Positions 17,211-26,299 of a stretch of 64,000 bases of DNA are shown piece by piece. Location of the stretch: the NCBI RefSeq assembly GCF_025398155.2, contig NZ_CP104562.2, forward strand, positions 2,914,001 to 2,978,000, given 5' to 3'. Numbering within the stretch: the stretch's first letter is position 1; every line of letters begins with the position of its first letter. This stretch comes from Roseateles amylovorans. Its GTDB lineage: Bacteria > Pseudomonadota > Gammaproteobacteria > Burkholderiales > Burkholderiaceae_C. The notes under the pieces are model-generated. The model was not told the DNA's origin and ran no database searches. It was given only the letters and a program-made list of their open reading frames with translations. A program made the translations under genes and the position numbers.

Positions 17211-19406
17211 ATGCCCGCACCGACACCTTTCCGCCTCAAGACCTCCTTGCCCGAAGACACGCTGCGTGTGCACACCTGTGTGTCGCGCGAAGCGCTGAGC
17301 GACCTCGGCGAGACGACGCTCACCGTGCTGAGTGAACGCAAGGACATTCAGGCCACCGAGCTGCTAGGCAAGCCCGCCTCGCTGACGGTGGCGCTGCGTG
17401 ACGATGTGCCCCGGCATGTGAGCGGCTATGTGACGCGATTTGCGCGCAGCGGCTTCGAGGGCAAGCACAGCGTCTACCAGATGACGCTCAAGCCCTGGCC
17501 CTACCTGCTGACGCGCACCGCGGACTGCCGGATCTTCCAGGAAATGACGGTGCCCGACATCGTCAAGATGGTGTTCGACGACCATCCGGTGGCGCGCTTC
17601 GAGCTCAAGCTGTTGCGTCCCTACCGCACCTGGAACTACTGCGTGCAGTACCGGGAGACGGATTTCAACTTCATTGCCCGCCTGCTGGAGCATGAGGGCA
17701 TCTACTGGTACATCGAGCACGACGAGGCCGGTCACAAGCTGGTGCTGTGCGATTCCGCCAGCGCGCACGATGCGATCCCCAGTTGCGCCACGCTGCCGTT
17801 CTACGGTGGCGACGGCCAGGTGCCGCCGCAACTGGAGCATGTGGCGCAATGGTCCAACGTGCAATGCGTGCAGCCGGGCAAGGTGGTCATCACCGACTAC
17901 GACTTCCAGCGCCCGTCCAGCTCGCTGCAGACCAGCCAGACCCGCAAGCGGGACTACGACCTGTCGGACGGCGAGATCTTCGACTACCCGGGTGGCTACA
18001 TCCAGAACGGCGATGGCGCGCAGTATGTGGAGGACCGGCTCGACGAGCTGCAAAGCGCCTACGACCTGTATGACGGCGCGACCAATGCGCAGGGCGTCCA
18101 CACCGGTCACCTGCTGTCGCTGAGCCGGCACCCGAGCGACGACCAGAATGCGCAATACCTGGTCACGGGCACCACGCTGCATCTGCGCCAGGCGGTGAGC
18201 GAGGCGGGTTCGGGATCGACCGATCTGAGCTGCAGCTTCAACTGCATTCCGGCGGCCCAACAGTACCGGCCGCTGCGCCGCACGCCCAAGCCGATGGTGC
18301 CGGGGCCGCAGACGGCGATCGTCACCGGTCCGGCGGGCGAGGAGATCCACACCGACAAGTTCGGGCGGGTGAAGGTGCAATTCCACTGGGACCGTCGCGG
18401 CCAGCACAACGAGCAGAGCTCGTGCTGGGTGAGCGTGGCGCACCCGTGGGCGGGCTCCAACTTCGGCGGGGTGCACATTCCGCGCATCGGGCAGGAGGTG
18501 ATCGTCGGCTTCCTGGAAGGGGACCCGGACGCACCGATCATCATCGGACGCACCTACAACGGCGAGAACCTGCCGCCGTGGGACCTGCCGGCCAATGCGA
18601 CTCAGAGCGGCTTCCTGACCCGGTCGACCAAGGGTGGCGGTTATGGCAATGCCAACGCGATCCGGTTCGAGGACAAGAAGGGCGATGAGCAGCTTTGGAT
18701 CCACGCGGAGAAGAATCAGGACATCGAGGTCGAGAACGACGAGACGCATTGGGTCGGGCGGGATCGGACCAAGACGATTGACCGGCATGAGACGACGCTG
18801 GTGAAGGGGAACCGGACGGAAACGGTGAACCTGGATGAGACGATCACGGTGCATCAGAACCGGACCGAAACGGTGGATCTGGACGAGACGATCACGATCC
18901 ACAAGAACCGCACTGAACGCGTCGACCTGGACGAAAAAATCTCGATCGGGATGAATCGTTCAGAGGACGTCGGCGTCAATGAAACGATCAGCATTGGGTC
19001 TAATCGTTCGGTCACGGTTGGAGGAGCCAAGTCCGAAACCATCGCGTTAATGAAAACCGAGACGATCGGGTTGGCGAAGGCGCTGACCATTGGCCTTGGT
19101 TATCAGACCACGGTTGGTGCGGCCATGAACACCACCGTCGGAGGACTGCAAACCGAACAGGTGGGCCTCTTCAAGCAGGTCTCGGTTCTGGGGGGGGACT
19201 ACACGGTCAGCGTCAACTCGGGAAGCTATGCACTGACGGCCGCCAAAGAAATCAGCTTCACGGTGGGTAAAGCCAACATGGTGATGAAAGAGGATGGAAC
19301 GATCATCATCAACGGCCACACCTTCAGTGTGGGCACAACCGACGCGCAAAACTTCCGAGCCGATGGTGACATCACCGTCAAGGCTAAGACGATCTACGAC
19401 AACTGA
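17211..19406 (+). CDS. vgrG: T6SS spike protein VgrG1
   Basis: A 731-residue VgrG (TssI). The N-terminal gp27-like part includes RETDFNFIARLLEHEGIYWY. The gp5-like OB-fold has TDKFGRVKVQFHWDRRG, then CWVSVAHPWAG and HIPRIGQEVIVGFLEGDPD. The C-terminal needle is a run of short repeats of the form NRTETVxLDETITI that builds a triple beta-helix. There is no extra C-terminal effector domain. The ATG at 17211 follows a TTG at 17205 in the same frame. From roughly 18,900 the base composition falls, which points to recombination that joined a conserved spike to foreign cargo. Cargo module 1 follows immediately. Confidence 0.95.
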   Translation: MPAPTPFRLKTSLPEDTLRVHTCVSREALSDLGETTLTVLSERKDIQATELLGKPASLTVALRDDVPRHVSGYVTRFARSGFEGKHSVYQMTLKPWPYLLTRTADCRIFQEMTVPDIVKMVFDDHPVARFELKLLRPYRTWNYCVQYRETDFNFIARLLEHEGIYWYIEHDEAGHKLVLCDSASAHDAIPSCATLPFYGGDGQVPPQLEHVAQWSNVQCVQPGKVVITDYDFQRPSSSLQTSQTRKRDYDLSDGEIFDYPGGYIQNGDGAQYVEDRLDELQSAYDLYDGATNAQGVHTGHLLSLSRHPSDDQNAQYLVTGTTLHLRQAVSEAGSGSTDLSCSFNCIPAAQQYRPLRRTPKPMVPGPQTAIVTGPAGEEIHTDKFGRVKVQFHWDRRGQHNEQSSCWVSVAHPWAGSNFGGVHIPRIGQEVIVGFLEGDPDAPIIIGRTYNGENLPPWDLPANATQSGFLTRSTKGGGYGNANAIRFEDKKGDEQLWIHAEKNQDIEVENDETHWVGRDRTKTIDRHETTLVKGNRTETVNLDETITVHQNRTETVDLDETITIHKNRTERVDLDEKISIGMNRSEDVGVNETISIGSNRSVTVGGAKSETIALMKTETIGLAKALTIGLGYQTTVGAAMNTTVGGLQTEQVGLFKQVSVLGGDYTVSVNSGSYALTAAKEISFTVGKANMVMKEDGTIIINGHTFSVGTTDAQNFRADGDITVKAKTIYDN

Positions 19407-19408
19407 TC

Positions 19409-19945
19409 ATGAAACGCAGCGTTTCCCAGGCAGAGCCGACCTCGGCCCCGCAGAACGACCCAGGTAGCGAACTTCTGCAGCAGATGTTGGAAGGTCGCAC
19501 ATTGACAGAGCCTCAGTTGATCAACGGCGTCGTCGTCGGAGAACTCGCGGGTCAGACTCCCGATGGCGACGCCTTGATCAGCGTCACGTCGATGGGGCTG
19601 AACGCCCGAGTGGCACGATGCGCCGCAATAGTGGATCTCTCGCAATTTGGATTGGCAGTGGCGGTCTCTTTCGAACAGGGGAACCCTCATAAGCCGATCA
19701 TCATGGGGGTGATGCAGCCCCAGCCGCAGCGTCCAAATGGAAGTGTGTCCGGCGTTCCGGTCGAGGCTTCAGTGGACAGGAAGCGACGTGTCGTGATTCA
19801 AGCGGATGAGGAAATCGAATTGCGATGCGGGGATTCAGCGATTGTGATGACGTCGGATGGACGCATTCATCTTCGCGGGCAGAACATCACCAGTGAAGCA
19901 GATATGTCCCAGAGGATTCTGGGCGCTTCCGTGAGCGTGAACTGA
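19409..19945 (+). CDS. DUF6484 protein of cargo module 1
   Basis: A 178-residue protein with the DUF6484 layout: an internal block (LINGVVVGELAGQTPDGDAL), a spike-like strand pair (PHKPIIMGVMQPQ) and a C-terminal region resembling the beta-helix tip of VgrG (EEIELRCGDSAIVMTSDGRI, HLRGQNIT). It begins two bases after vgrG1. A paralogue lies in module 2 (60085-60705). Such genes travel with DUF2169 and DUF4150 genes in T6SS cargo loci. A role as a spike adaptor is inferred. Confidence 0.75.
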   Translation: MKRSVSQAEPTSAPQNDPGSELLQQMLEGRTLTEPQLINGVVVGELAGQTPDGDALISVTSMGLNARVARCAAIVDLSQFGLAVAVSFEQGNPHKPIIMGVMQPQPQRPNGSVSGVPVEASVDRKRRVVIQADEEIELRCGDSAIVMTSDGRIHLRGQNITSEADMSQRILGASVSVN

Positions 19946-19958
19946 ACAGGTTGACTGT

Positions 19959-21041
19959 ATGCAGATCGTCGCCGCATCGGAGAATTTGGCCAGCAGTGCC
20001 ACAGTGAGCGTGGACAGCTCGGGACGGGAGCATCTCGTCGTCGTCAGCAAGGCCACATGGCGCATTCCCCAAGAGGGACAGAGGCCTCGGCCAATGCCGC
20101 CTCAGCCGTTGGCGTTCGTCGATCAGTACCACGGTGAACCTGGCGATAGCGCAATGCGTTACGGTGATGATTTTGCGCGGTTCAAGGCGCGTTGCGACGT
20201 GCTCTTTGCTGCGCAGGCGTACTCGCCGGACGGACAGCCGTTCACGCAGCTCGAAGTGTTTTGGCAAGTTGGCGCATTGAACAAACGTCTGCTTGTCAAA
20301 GGCCAGCGCGAGTGGCGCGTTCGCATGGGCCAGGCCATGATGACGGAGATCCGCCCGGTGATCTCGGTGCCATTGCACTACGGCTTTGCATGGGGAGGTT
20401 CTCAGCGTCCGATCGATAGCGAACAGTATGCTCCGGCGCCGCATCCGACCAATCCTGCCGGTCTGGGATGGTTCGAGGCGGATCGCTTGGCTCTGAGCCA
20501 TGGGCAGGTGCTTCCTTCGCTTGAGGTCCCCGGGGAGCCAGTGGAATCCCCCCGGTCAGCCCGAACGCCGGCGGCGTTTTCTGCGGTACCGCGCGACAGC
20601 GAGTGGCGGCGCCGTTATGCAGGTACCTATGACGCAGCCTGGAAGCGTGACCAGTTCCCGCTGCCACCGATCGACTTCGACGAACGCTTTTATCAGTGTG
20701 CACCCGAAGACCAGCAGATGGTCTACCCCACAGGCGGCGAAGAGGTGACGCTTCAGCATATGGTCGCTGGTAGGCCCCTGGTGCGCTTCAAACTGCCGCG
20801 ACTTGATCTTCATAAGGTTCATGTGCTCCGTACCGATTACAGCGTCGAGTCGCCGAAGCCGGTGGTGGATACGGTGTTTTTCGAGCCCGATGAGGACCGC
20901 TTCTCGGTGGTGTGGCGAGCCAGTGTGCCTATCCGGCGACGCATCCAAGAGTTCGACACCATTGCTGTTGGCGCTGTTAATCCGGCGTGGTGGTTGGACC
21001 TGATGGAAGGTCGATGCATCAATTGCGGGGAGGCAGCCTGA
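19959..21041 (+). CDS. DUF2169 T6SS cargo adaptor, module 1
   Basis: A 360-residue DUF2169 protein. The family is regularly encoded between vgrG and effector genes and is thought to load PAAR/effector proteins onto VgrG. Shared features with the module 2 copy are a start on a strand pair (VVVSKATWRIPQ), GEPGDSAMRYGDDF, FAWGGSQRP, PTNPAGLGW, FDERFYQCAPEDQQM and the final FEPDEDRFSVVWRA. It sits 13 bases after DUF6484 and ends directly before the KAS-like gene, in one operon. Confidence 0.85.
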   Translation: MQIVAASENLASSATVSVDSSGREHLVVVSKATWRIPQEGQRPRPMPPQPLAFVDQYHGEPGDSAMRYGDDFARFKARCDVLFAAQAYSPDGQPFTQLEVFWQVGALNKRLLVKGQREWRVRMGQAMMTEIRPVISVPLHYGFAWGGSQRPIDSEQYAPAPHPTNPAGLGWFEADRLALSHGQVLPSLEVPGEPVESPRSARTPAAFSAVPRDSEWRRRYAGTYDAAWKRDQFPLPPIDFDERFYQCAPEDQQMVYPTGGEEVTLQHMVAGRPLVRFKLPRLDLHKVHVLRTDYSVESPKPVVDTVFFEPDEDRFSVVWRASVPIRRRIQEFDTIAVGAVNPAWWLDLMEGRCINCGEAA

Positions 21042-22084
21042 TGGCGTTGGTCGTGGAATCGGCGGGACTGTGCTGCTCGGTTGGCGCAACGTTGGCCAGT
21101 GCGGCTCATGCTGTGCGTGCGCGAGTGGATCACTTCCAGCGCAGCGAGTTCCGTGATTCGACGGGGCTGCCTGTGGTCGTCGCAAGGCTTAAGGTGGACA
21201 ACGATCTCTGGGGGCCACGGCGCCTTGCTCAGTGGATACATGCCTCCGTTGAGGATTGTCTGCAGGGTGCGCAGCAGCGCCACCAAGTGTCGGATTTGCC
21301 ACTTTTCTGGCTGGGGCCGGAGCCGGCGCGGCGGGGTGCCAATCCGGGTTGGTATCGCGCCGCTTACGAGCATGCGCAGACTCTGATGGGTGGGAGCTTC
21401 CATCCGGATTCCAAGTTGTTCGCGTTGGGCAAGGCAGGCTTGCCTGCGCTTCTTACCCATGCCGAGCAATGGTTGTCGGCCAATCCTGGACGGGCTGCTT
21501 TGGTGCTTGGCGCCGACACGTTGCTCGAGTCTGCCGACATCGGGCAGTATTTGCGTGCGCAGCGGCTGCTGGTGGGCGAAAACTCGGATGGGTTTATCCC
21601 CGGAGAAGCGGCCGCAACGCTCTTATTACGTCCACAGTTGCCGGCGCCGGTGGGGCAGACCCGGTTGCATGTGCTCGGTTGGGGGGCTGGTCAAGAGCCC
21701 GGCCGTAGCGATGGCAGCGTACCGACTCGCAGTGTCGGTCTGACGGATGCGCTGCGTGCCGCCATGGAAAGGTCTGGACTGGCCTTCGAGCAAATCGGAT
21801 TCCGTTTCAGCGATCAAAACGGGGAGGCCTGGTTTGCGAAGGAAGCCGCCAGCGCGTTGGCACGTGTCACTCCTGTGGGAGGACACAAGCTGCCCGTGCA
21901 GACTCTGGCCGACTGCATCGGTGAGGTAGGCGCTGCGACCGGTCCGGCCATGCTTGCCTATCTTCATGCCCTAAGTCCTGCGCTTGGACGCCCACCGTAT
22001 GCCCCTGCGATGACTGGGCTGTTGCACTGCGCCTGCGATGGCGACCTGCGCGCCGCGGCGGTCGTCGCCTTCCGAGCGAACTGA
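21041..22084 (+). CDS. thiolase-fold (KAS-like) protein without catalytic cysteine, module 1
   Basis: A 347-residue protein resembling beta-ketoacyl-ACP synthases (AALVLGADTLLES, NSDGFIPGEAAATLLL, LADCIGEVGAATGPAMLAYL). At the place of the usual nucleophile (TACASG) the sequence reads ALGKAGLPA, so the active-site cysteine is missing. Condensation chemistry is therefore unlikely and a structural or adaptor role is more plausible. The ATG at 21041 follows GGGGAGG and overlaps the DUF2169 stop by one base. The same gene in the same position occurs in module 2 (56711-57736). Confidence 0.78.
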   Translation: MALVVESAGLCCSVGATLASAAHAVRARVDHFQRSEFRDSTGLPVVVARLKVDNDLWGPRRLAQWIHASVEDCLQGAQQRHQVSDLPLFWLGPEPARRGANPGWYRAAYEHAQTLMGGSFHPDSKLFALGKAGLPALLTHAEQWLSANPGRAALVLGADTLLESADIGQYLRAQRLLVGENSDGFIPGEAAATLLLRPQLPAPVGQTRLHVLGWGAGQEPGRSDGSVPTRSVGLTDALRAAMERSGLAFEQIGFRFSDQNGEAWFAKEAASALARVTPVGGHKLPVQTLADCIGEVGAATGPAMLAYLHALSPALGRPPYAPAMTGLLHCACDGDLRAAAVVAFRAN

Positions 22085-22120
22085 ATCGGCATGCATTGCG
22101 CCACTCTTACTTGACCAGTC

Positions 22121-22510
22121 ATGGGCACCAACGTCTTCATCAACTCGCGCGAAGCCTGCTCTCAGGCGGCTGACGGCTTTACTGCGCCCGCGTTTCCGGA
22201 TCCTTGCTGGAGTCCACCCCCGCCCCCCGCCGGTCCAGTGGTTCTTCCATATCCCAATACAGCCTTCGCCAAGGAATTGACCAATGGAACGAAGACGGTC
22301 TTTATCAAGCGCAAGCCCGTGGCGGTTAAAGATGTCTCGTTCTTGGCCAACAGCGTTGGCAACGAGCCGGCCACGCCTGCCTTCCAGAAGGGTGTCGCGA
22401 CCCAAGTAATCAAGGGCAAGAGCTATTTCGTGGACTGGTCACCTAACGTCAAGTTCGAAGGCTTGAACGTCTGTCGGCACCTTGACCCGACCACCCACAA
22501 CCACCGCTGA
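22121..22510 (+). CDS. DUF4150 PAAR-like spike tip, module 1
   Basis: A 129-residue DUF4150 protein, the PAAR-like class that caps VgrG. It has the family start GTNVFINSREACSQAADG, a proline-rich turn (CWSPPPPPAGP), VLPYPNTAFAKEL and the end SYFVDWSPNVKFEGLNVCRH. It is encoded directly before the nuclease effector, so effector and tip are separate polypeptides here. The module 2 paralogue (56240-56629) is similar in length and layout. Confidence 0.88.
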   Translation: MGTNVFINSREACSQAADGFTAPAFPDPCWSPPPPPAGPVVLPYPNTAFAKELTNGTKTVFIKRKPVAVKDVSFLANSVGNEPATPAFQKGVATQVIKGKSYFVDWSPNVKFEGLNVCRHLDPTTHNHR

Positions 22511-22518
22511 TCGTTGCA

Positions 22519-23913
22519 ATGGCACTCACAATCCCAAAGGGCGCAACCGGCAGCACGAATAAGAGGCGCAGGTCCGAGGATCCCTCCGACCGCGGCCAGC
22601 AGCCGCACAAAAAGCCCACCAAGCAGGCGGCGTCCGGTACAAATACGGCCACTTTCCCGTATTTCGACAAACAGAGCCTTCCACCTTCCTGCAAGGCCGA
22701 TAGCGATCGCATCCATGAGAAGTGCGACAAGGATGAAGGTGTTCAAGAAGGCAAGGACTCCTTCGCCAAGGCAAAAACCGACGGAGCCCAGCATAAGCCT
22801 GGCTCGTTGGTGAATCGGCTCCAAGGCAAGTTCCGCGGCGCTCTTCGCGCCATTGATGGCGTCGGGAAAATCTCCAGCAAGTACAAGCCGAACGCCAAGA
22901 ACCAATGGATGGAGAACCACTGCACGGGCTTGTGGAACAAGCCGGGTGGCGGTGAGGGTGGGAGTAATATCAAGAAGTTTGAAGACCAGATCGCCGATAC
23001 GATCAAGAACGAGAAGGAAGTCGTCGAGAAGGTCAAGAATGAGGCGATGGAAAAGCTGCAGAACTTCGCCAAGGACTATTACAAGGAACATCTCAACGAG
23101 ACGATGGGCGCTGCAGCGGAAAAAGCGGCAAAGCGTGCTGCGATGTCCCGTTTCCCGGCCCTGATGGCAGTGGTGGGGCGAGTCAGTGCCTACGAAGGGT
23201 TGGGTAAGCTGATCGGCAATGTGGCCGGTGCCATCGCCACGGATGACATGGCCAAGCGCTTCGACGCGGTGGAGAAAACGCTAAATGCGGCGCAGGAGAA
23301 ACTGAGCGAGGTGATGAGTTTCACCAAGGGCAAGGTTGAAGATGCGATGGCCTCCACGCAGGCGGGTATTGCCTATGCGAACCCCTGCATCAAGGCACGC
23401 AAGTGCATGCTGATTCCGTACAAGGATACCGATAAGACTGCGCAGGGTAACGGCTGCTGTCCGGGGCAGACCGGGCATCATGTGCTGCCGGATGCGATGT
23501 TCTATAAATATGCTCCAGAAACCCATCCCAAGACTGGAAAAGTCAGTATGAAAAAGGGTGGGCATCGAGATTGCTGGAAGAAATACAAGCATGGCGATGC
23601 TCCGACCATTTGTTTGGAAGGCACTACAAATAGAGCTACAAACGGCAGTCACGGAATCGCACACAAGGTCACCAACGAGTTCATAGCGGACCATCGCTCA
23701 GCCCAAAGTATGAGCTACGAAACTGCGTCTACGGAGATCTCAAAACTGTTGGGAACGCCTTTTGGCTGTAATCCGGACTGCATCAAGGCTCAATTGGACG
23801 CGTATTACAAAAAGGCGCACGGCTGCGGCGATTTGGATAAGGCTGAGGTCACCCCGCACTCTGGAGAGCCAGGGGGTGGACCGAGAGTTACCGATGATGA
23901 CGGTATGATGTAA
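22519..23913 (+). CDS. putative T6SS nuclease effector with GHH (HNH/Endo VII-type) motif
   Basis: A 464-residue cargo protein. The first 120 residues are basic and hydrophilic, followed by a predicted coiled coil (about 150-215, rich in EKEVVEKVKNEAMEKL) and a hydrophobic stretch (FPALMAVVGRVSAYEGLGKL). The C-terminal domain has paired cysteines and GCCPGQTGHHVLPDAMF with H320 and H321, then a second cluster (CLEGTTNRATNGSHGIAHK). This is the pattern of GHH-type HNH/Endonuclease VII toxins (Tox-GHH2-like). It follows the DUF4150 tip by 8 bases and precedes a beta-propeller gene, the presumed immunity. DNase action in target cells is inferred from the family. Confidence 0.8.
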   Translation: MALTIPKGATGSTNKRRRSEDPSDRGQQPHKKPTKQAASGTNTATFPYFDKQSLPPSCKADSDRIHEKCDKDEGVQEGKDSFAKAKTDGAQHKPGSLVNRLQGKFRGALRAIDGVGKISSKYKPNAKNQWMENHCTGLWNKPGGGEGGSNIKKFEDQIADTIKNEKEVVEKVKNEAMEKLQNFAKDYYKEHLNETMGAAAEKAAKRAAMSRFPALMAVVGRVSAYEGLGKLIGNVAGAIATDDMAKRFDAVEKTLNAAQEKLSEVMSFTKGKVEDAMASTQAGIAYANPCIKARKCMLIPYKDTDKTAQGNGCCPGQTGHHVLPDAMFYKYAPETHPKTGKVSMKKGGHRDCWKKYKHGDAPTICLEGTTNRATNGSHGIAHKVTNEFIADHRSAQSMSYETASTEISKLLGTPFGCNPDCIKAQLDAYYKKAHGCGDLDKAEVTPHSGEPGGGPRVTDDDGMM

Positions 23914-23928
23914 TCTCTGGGGTTATAT

Positions 23929-24957
23929 ATGATCATTGAAGATTCAGTTTGGAAAAAGTATTTCGACGGTTATACGGTATTTGACTGTGCAATATTCCGT
24001 CAGCAGGGGTTTTTCTTCATTCTGGTTGAAGAGAAAGATAGTCGAGATGTACTTCCTAAGACGCGCCTGATAACATTGGCGACAGATAGGCTGGGCGAGG
24101 CTGGCATTCGCAGGTCGCAAGCGGAAGATTTCTCGTTCTCCAGCGTTGCGTGTGGGGTTGACCCGACTGAATATGTTGTTGTAGATACGGGTAGCAATGT
24201 ATACAGCGCGAGTGGCAAGTCCAATCAATTTGAGCGAAAAATTGAGGATCTTATTAGTCTTAAGACTCCTGTTGGAACGATGGTAACCATTCGGCGAGTG
24301 GTGAGAGTCGCAGGAAAGTTGTATGCGGTAGGTAGCAACCGTCGGTTGTATCGACGTGAGGGCGTAGAGAAATGGGTAGACCTTCACTCGAAAGGTGTTG
24401 GCGCTCCCATGCCAGCAGACTATATGGAATCGAAACTCAGCGGTTCTTGGAGTCGAGTGATTGGATTCAAAGATCTCAGCGCCTTCAGCGAGACAGACTT
24501 CTACGCCGCGGGAGGTGAAGGCGACCTGTGGCGATTCGATGGAAAGACTTGGACTCAATGTCCGCTTCCTACGAACGCCCAGTTGGAAACAGTGTGCTGC
24601 GCCGGCGACGGCAAGGTGTACGTCACTGACTTGCACGGCAACGTCTGGGCGGGTCGCGAAGAAAAGTGGGCCCAGGTCGCGACGAGCGAACTCAGCTGGG
24701 GATCGCAACCCGTTGACGCCTTCTGGTTCAAGGGCCGCATGCTGTTCGGGGCGCAGGAGGGGCTGTACGTCATCAACGGAAGCAAGCAATTGGTGCCGCT
24801 TGGTGATGTCGAAGACGGCGTTCCCAGCTCGATGGTGACGGGTCGTATCGACATCAGCCCGGACGGCAATCACCTGCTGACCGCTGGACCGTACGGTGCC
24901 TGCCTCTACGACGGCAAGACCTGGACCCGTCTGTTCAGCGCTTTCGACTATCGTTGA
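23929..24957 (+). CDS. beta-propeller putative immunity protein P1 (group I)
   Basis: A 342-residue soluble protein of repeated propeller-like blades: FSETDFYAAGGEGDLWRFDG, VYVTDLHGNVWAGREEKW, EGLYVINGSK, then TRLFSAFDYR at the end. A paired cysteine, VCCAGDG, occurs in nearly all copies of the array. It starts 15 bases after the GHH nuclease effector, the usual place for cognate immunity. Copies at 33131 and 37869 share its C-terminal half almost residue for residue. I know no characterised function for the family; immunity is inferred from position and from the array of paralogues downstream. Confidence 0.7.
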   Translation: MIIEDSVWKKYFDGYTVFDCAIFRQQGFFFILVEEKDSRDVLPKTRLITLATDRLGEAGIRRSQAEDFSFSSVACGVDPTEYVVVDTGSNVYSASGKSNQFERKIEDLISLKTPVGTMVTIRRVVRVAGKLYAVGSNRRLYRREGVEKWVDLHSKGVGAPMPADYMESKLSGSWSRVIGFKDLSAFSETDFYAAGGEGDLWRFDGKTWTQCPLPTNAQLETVCCAGDGKVYVTDLHGNVWAGREEKWAQVATSELSWGSQPVDAFWFKGRMLFGAQEGLYVINGSKQLVPLGDVEDGVPSSMVTGRIDISPDGNHLLTAGPYGACLYDGKTWTRLFSAFDYR

Positions 24958-24958
24958 G

Positions 24959-26299
24959 ATGAACGATGAATCCATCGTGGCACCGCGCTTCGAGCAGGTG
25001 CTACGTCGTCACGTACAGGATGCGGCCTTCTACTGGAGGCAGCTCGATGGTTCGCTGCAGTCGTCGCAGCTCACGCCAGATCGCTTGGACGAGTTCAGCC
25101 TGCAGATGCATGCCCATTTGGACGGCCTGCTACACGCTAGACGCGACGGGTGGGATTTTGCGTTGGACGCATTCCTTCGCTGGCGACAGACAGGCGAGAC
25201 ATTTGTCGTGTCTTGGCTGGCGGCTCAGGTGGACCACCCCTCACTCTGGGAGAAGGTCTGGCCAGTCATTCAAGCGAATCCGGACGGCTTGATTCGAGGC
25301 GCTGTGTCCGCTTTGGCTTGGTTGCCGATGGACCGCAGCACGGCGTTAATGCAGCGATGGACATCGTCGGACGAATCCGTGATTCGCACTGTAGTGGCAT
25401 TGCGTGCAGCGGCCCTCGTCGACTTGCCGGCGCGCGCGTTGGGCATCCGGTCCTTGGAGTCTTGGCTGAGGCATGCCGATCCGTTTGTGCAATCGGCTGC
25501 TTGCCGCTGGGCTGCCTGTTCTGCGAATCGTGAAGAACCTGTGGCAGATGTGCTTCGACAATGTCTGGCAGCCGAAGATCGTTGCGTGCGGGCTGAGGCC
25601 GCCATCAGTTTGGCCTTAAGGGGCGAAGCCAGCGATACCGCGCTCAGTGCCTTGTGGCGCAGCACCGTTGAGCAAATGGCAGAGGTTCAAAAGGTCACAG
25701 GTTGGCACCAAAAGCAAGGCTGGCGGCGCCTGGACCGCTGGCTCGCTCACATCGGGCACGCCGCACCGCGAGGACATTCCGGAATCGACTTGCTCCTTCA
25801 GCAGTTACCTCCGAGGGCGGGGCTGAGGGTGGCGCTTCATCATGGGGATCCTGCTCACCTGGACTATGTTCTCGCTCAATTGGATCACCCTCAGCACCAG
25901 CGTTTTGCCGCTTGGGTGTGGCAGACGTTGACTGGGTGGGATCTGGACCTCAATGGTCTAACTGTGGCTGATCTGGAAGAGGATGAATCGGTGGGGCTGG
26001 AGGGGGTGAACGTGCCGTCGCTATACGATGCTGGACTGCCTCGTCCTGCCGTCGACGCTATCAGGAAACTTCACGCAGACCTCGACATCCAGATCCCCGA
26101 TGACACCCGGTTGCTGAGTGGGGAAGCCGTTTCGCTGGCCCTTGCGGCGGAAGTGCTGAACGACGCCCCCCAGGCCGTGCGCCATGTGGCCTCCTTGGCG
26201 CTCGATCACGGAGCGCCTGAACATAGCTTCCATGTTCGCGCTCCATTGTGGAAGCAGCGGCATGCCTTGCAAGCCCTTCATCTGGCGGCGACAGCATGA
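24959..26299 (+). CDS. TIGR02270-family protein, module 1
   Basis: A 446-residue soluble helical-repeat protein of the TIGR02270 family, which is found with T6SS genes. The N-terminus has EQVLRRHVQDAAFYWRQLDG; the middle consists of HEAT-like helices (AALVDLPARALGIRSLESWL, CVRAEAAISLALRGEASDTA). The ATG at 24959 begins one base after the stop of P1. A distant paralogue is in module 2 (58839-60077), and 5' fragments of this gene follow several other propeller genes in the array. The role is probably scaffolding or adaptor function in effector loading (inference). Confidence 0.78.
   Translation: MNDESIVAPRFEQVLRRHVQDAAFYWRQLDGSLQSSQLTPDRLDEFSLQMHAHLDGLLHARRDGWDFALDAFLRWRQTGETFVVSWLAAQVDHPSLWEKVWPVIQANPDGLIRGAVSALAWLPMDRSTALMQRWTSSDESVIRTVVALRAAALVDLPARALGIRSLESWLRHADPFVQSAACRWAACSANREEPVADVLRQCLAAEDRCVRAEAAISLALRGEASDTALSALWRSTVEQMAEVQKVTGWHQKQGWRRLDRWLAHIGHAAPRGHSGIDLLLQQLPPRAGLRVALHHGDPAHLDYVLAQLDHPQHQRFAAWVWQTLTGWDLDLNGLTVADLEEDESVGLEGVNVPSLYDAGLPRPAVDAIRKLHADLDIQIPDDTRLLSGEAVSLALAAEVLNDAPQAVRHVASLALDHGAPEHSFHVRAPLWKQRHALQALHLAATA

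Noticed and set aside
18720..19160. short tandem repeats in vgrG1 considered as a CRISPR or satellite repeat
   Set aside because: The repeats are in frame and encode the NRTETVxLDETI beta-helix of the VgrG needle. No CRISPR array is present in the window.
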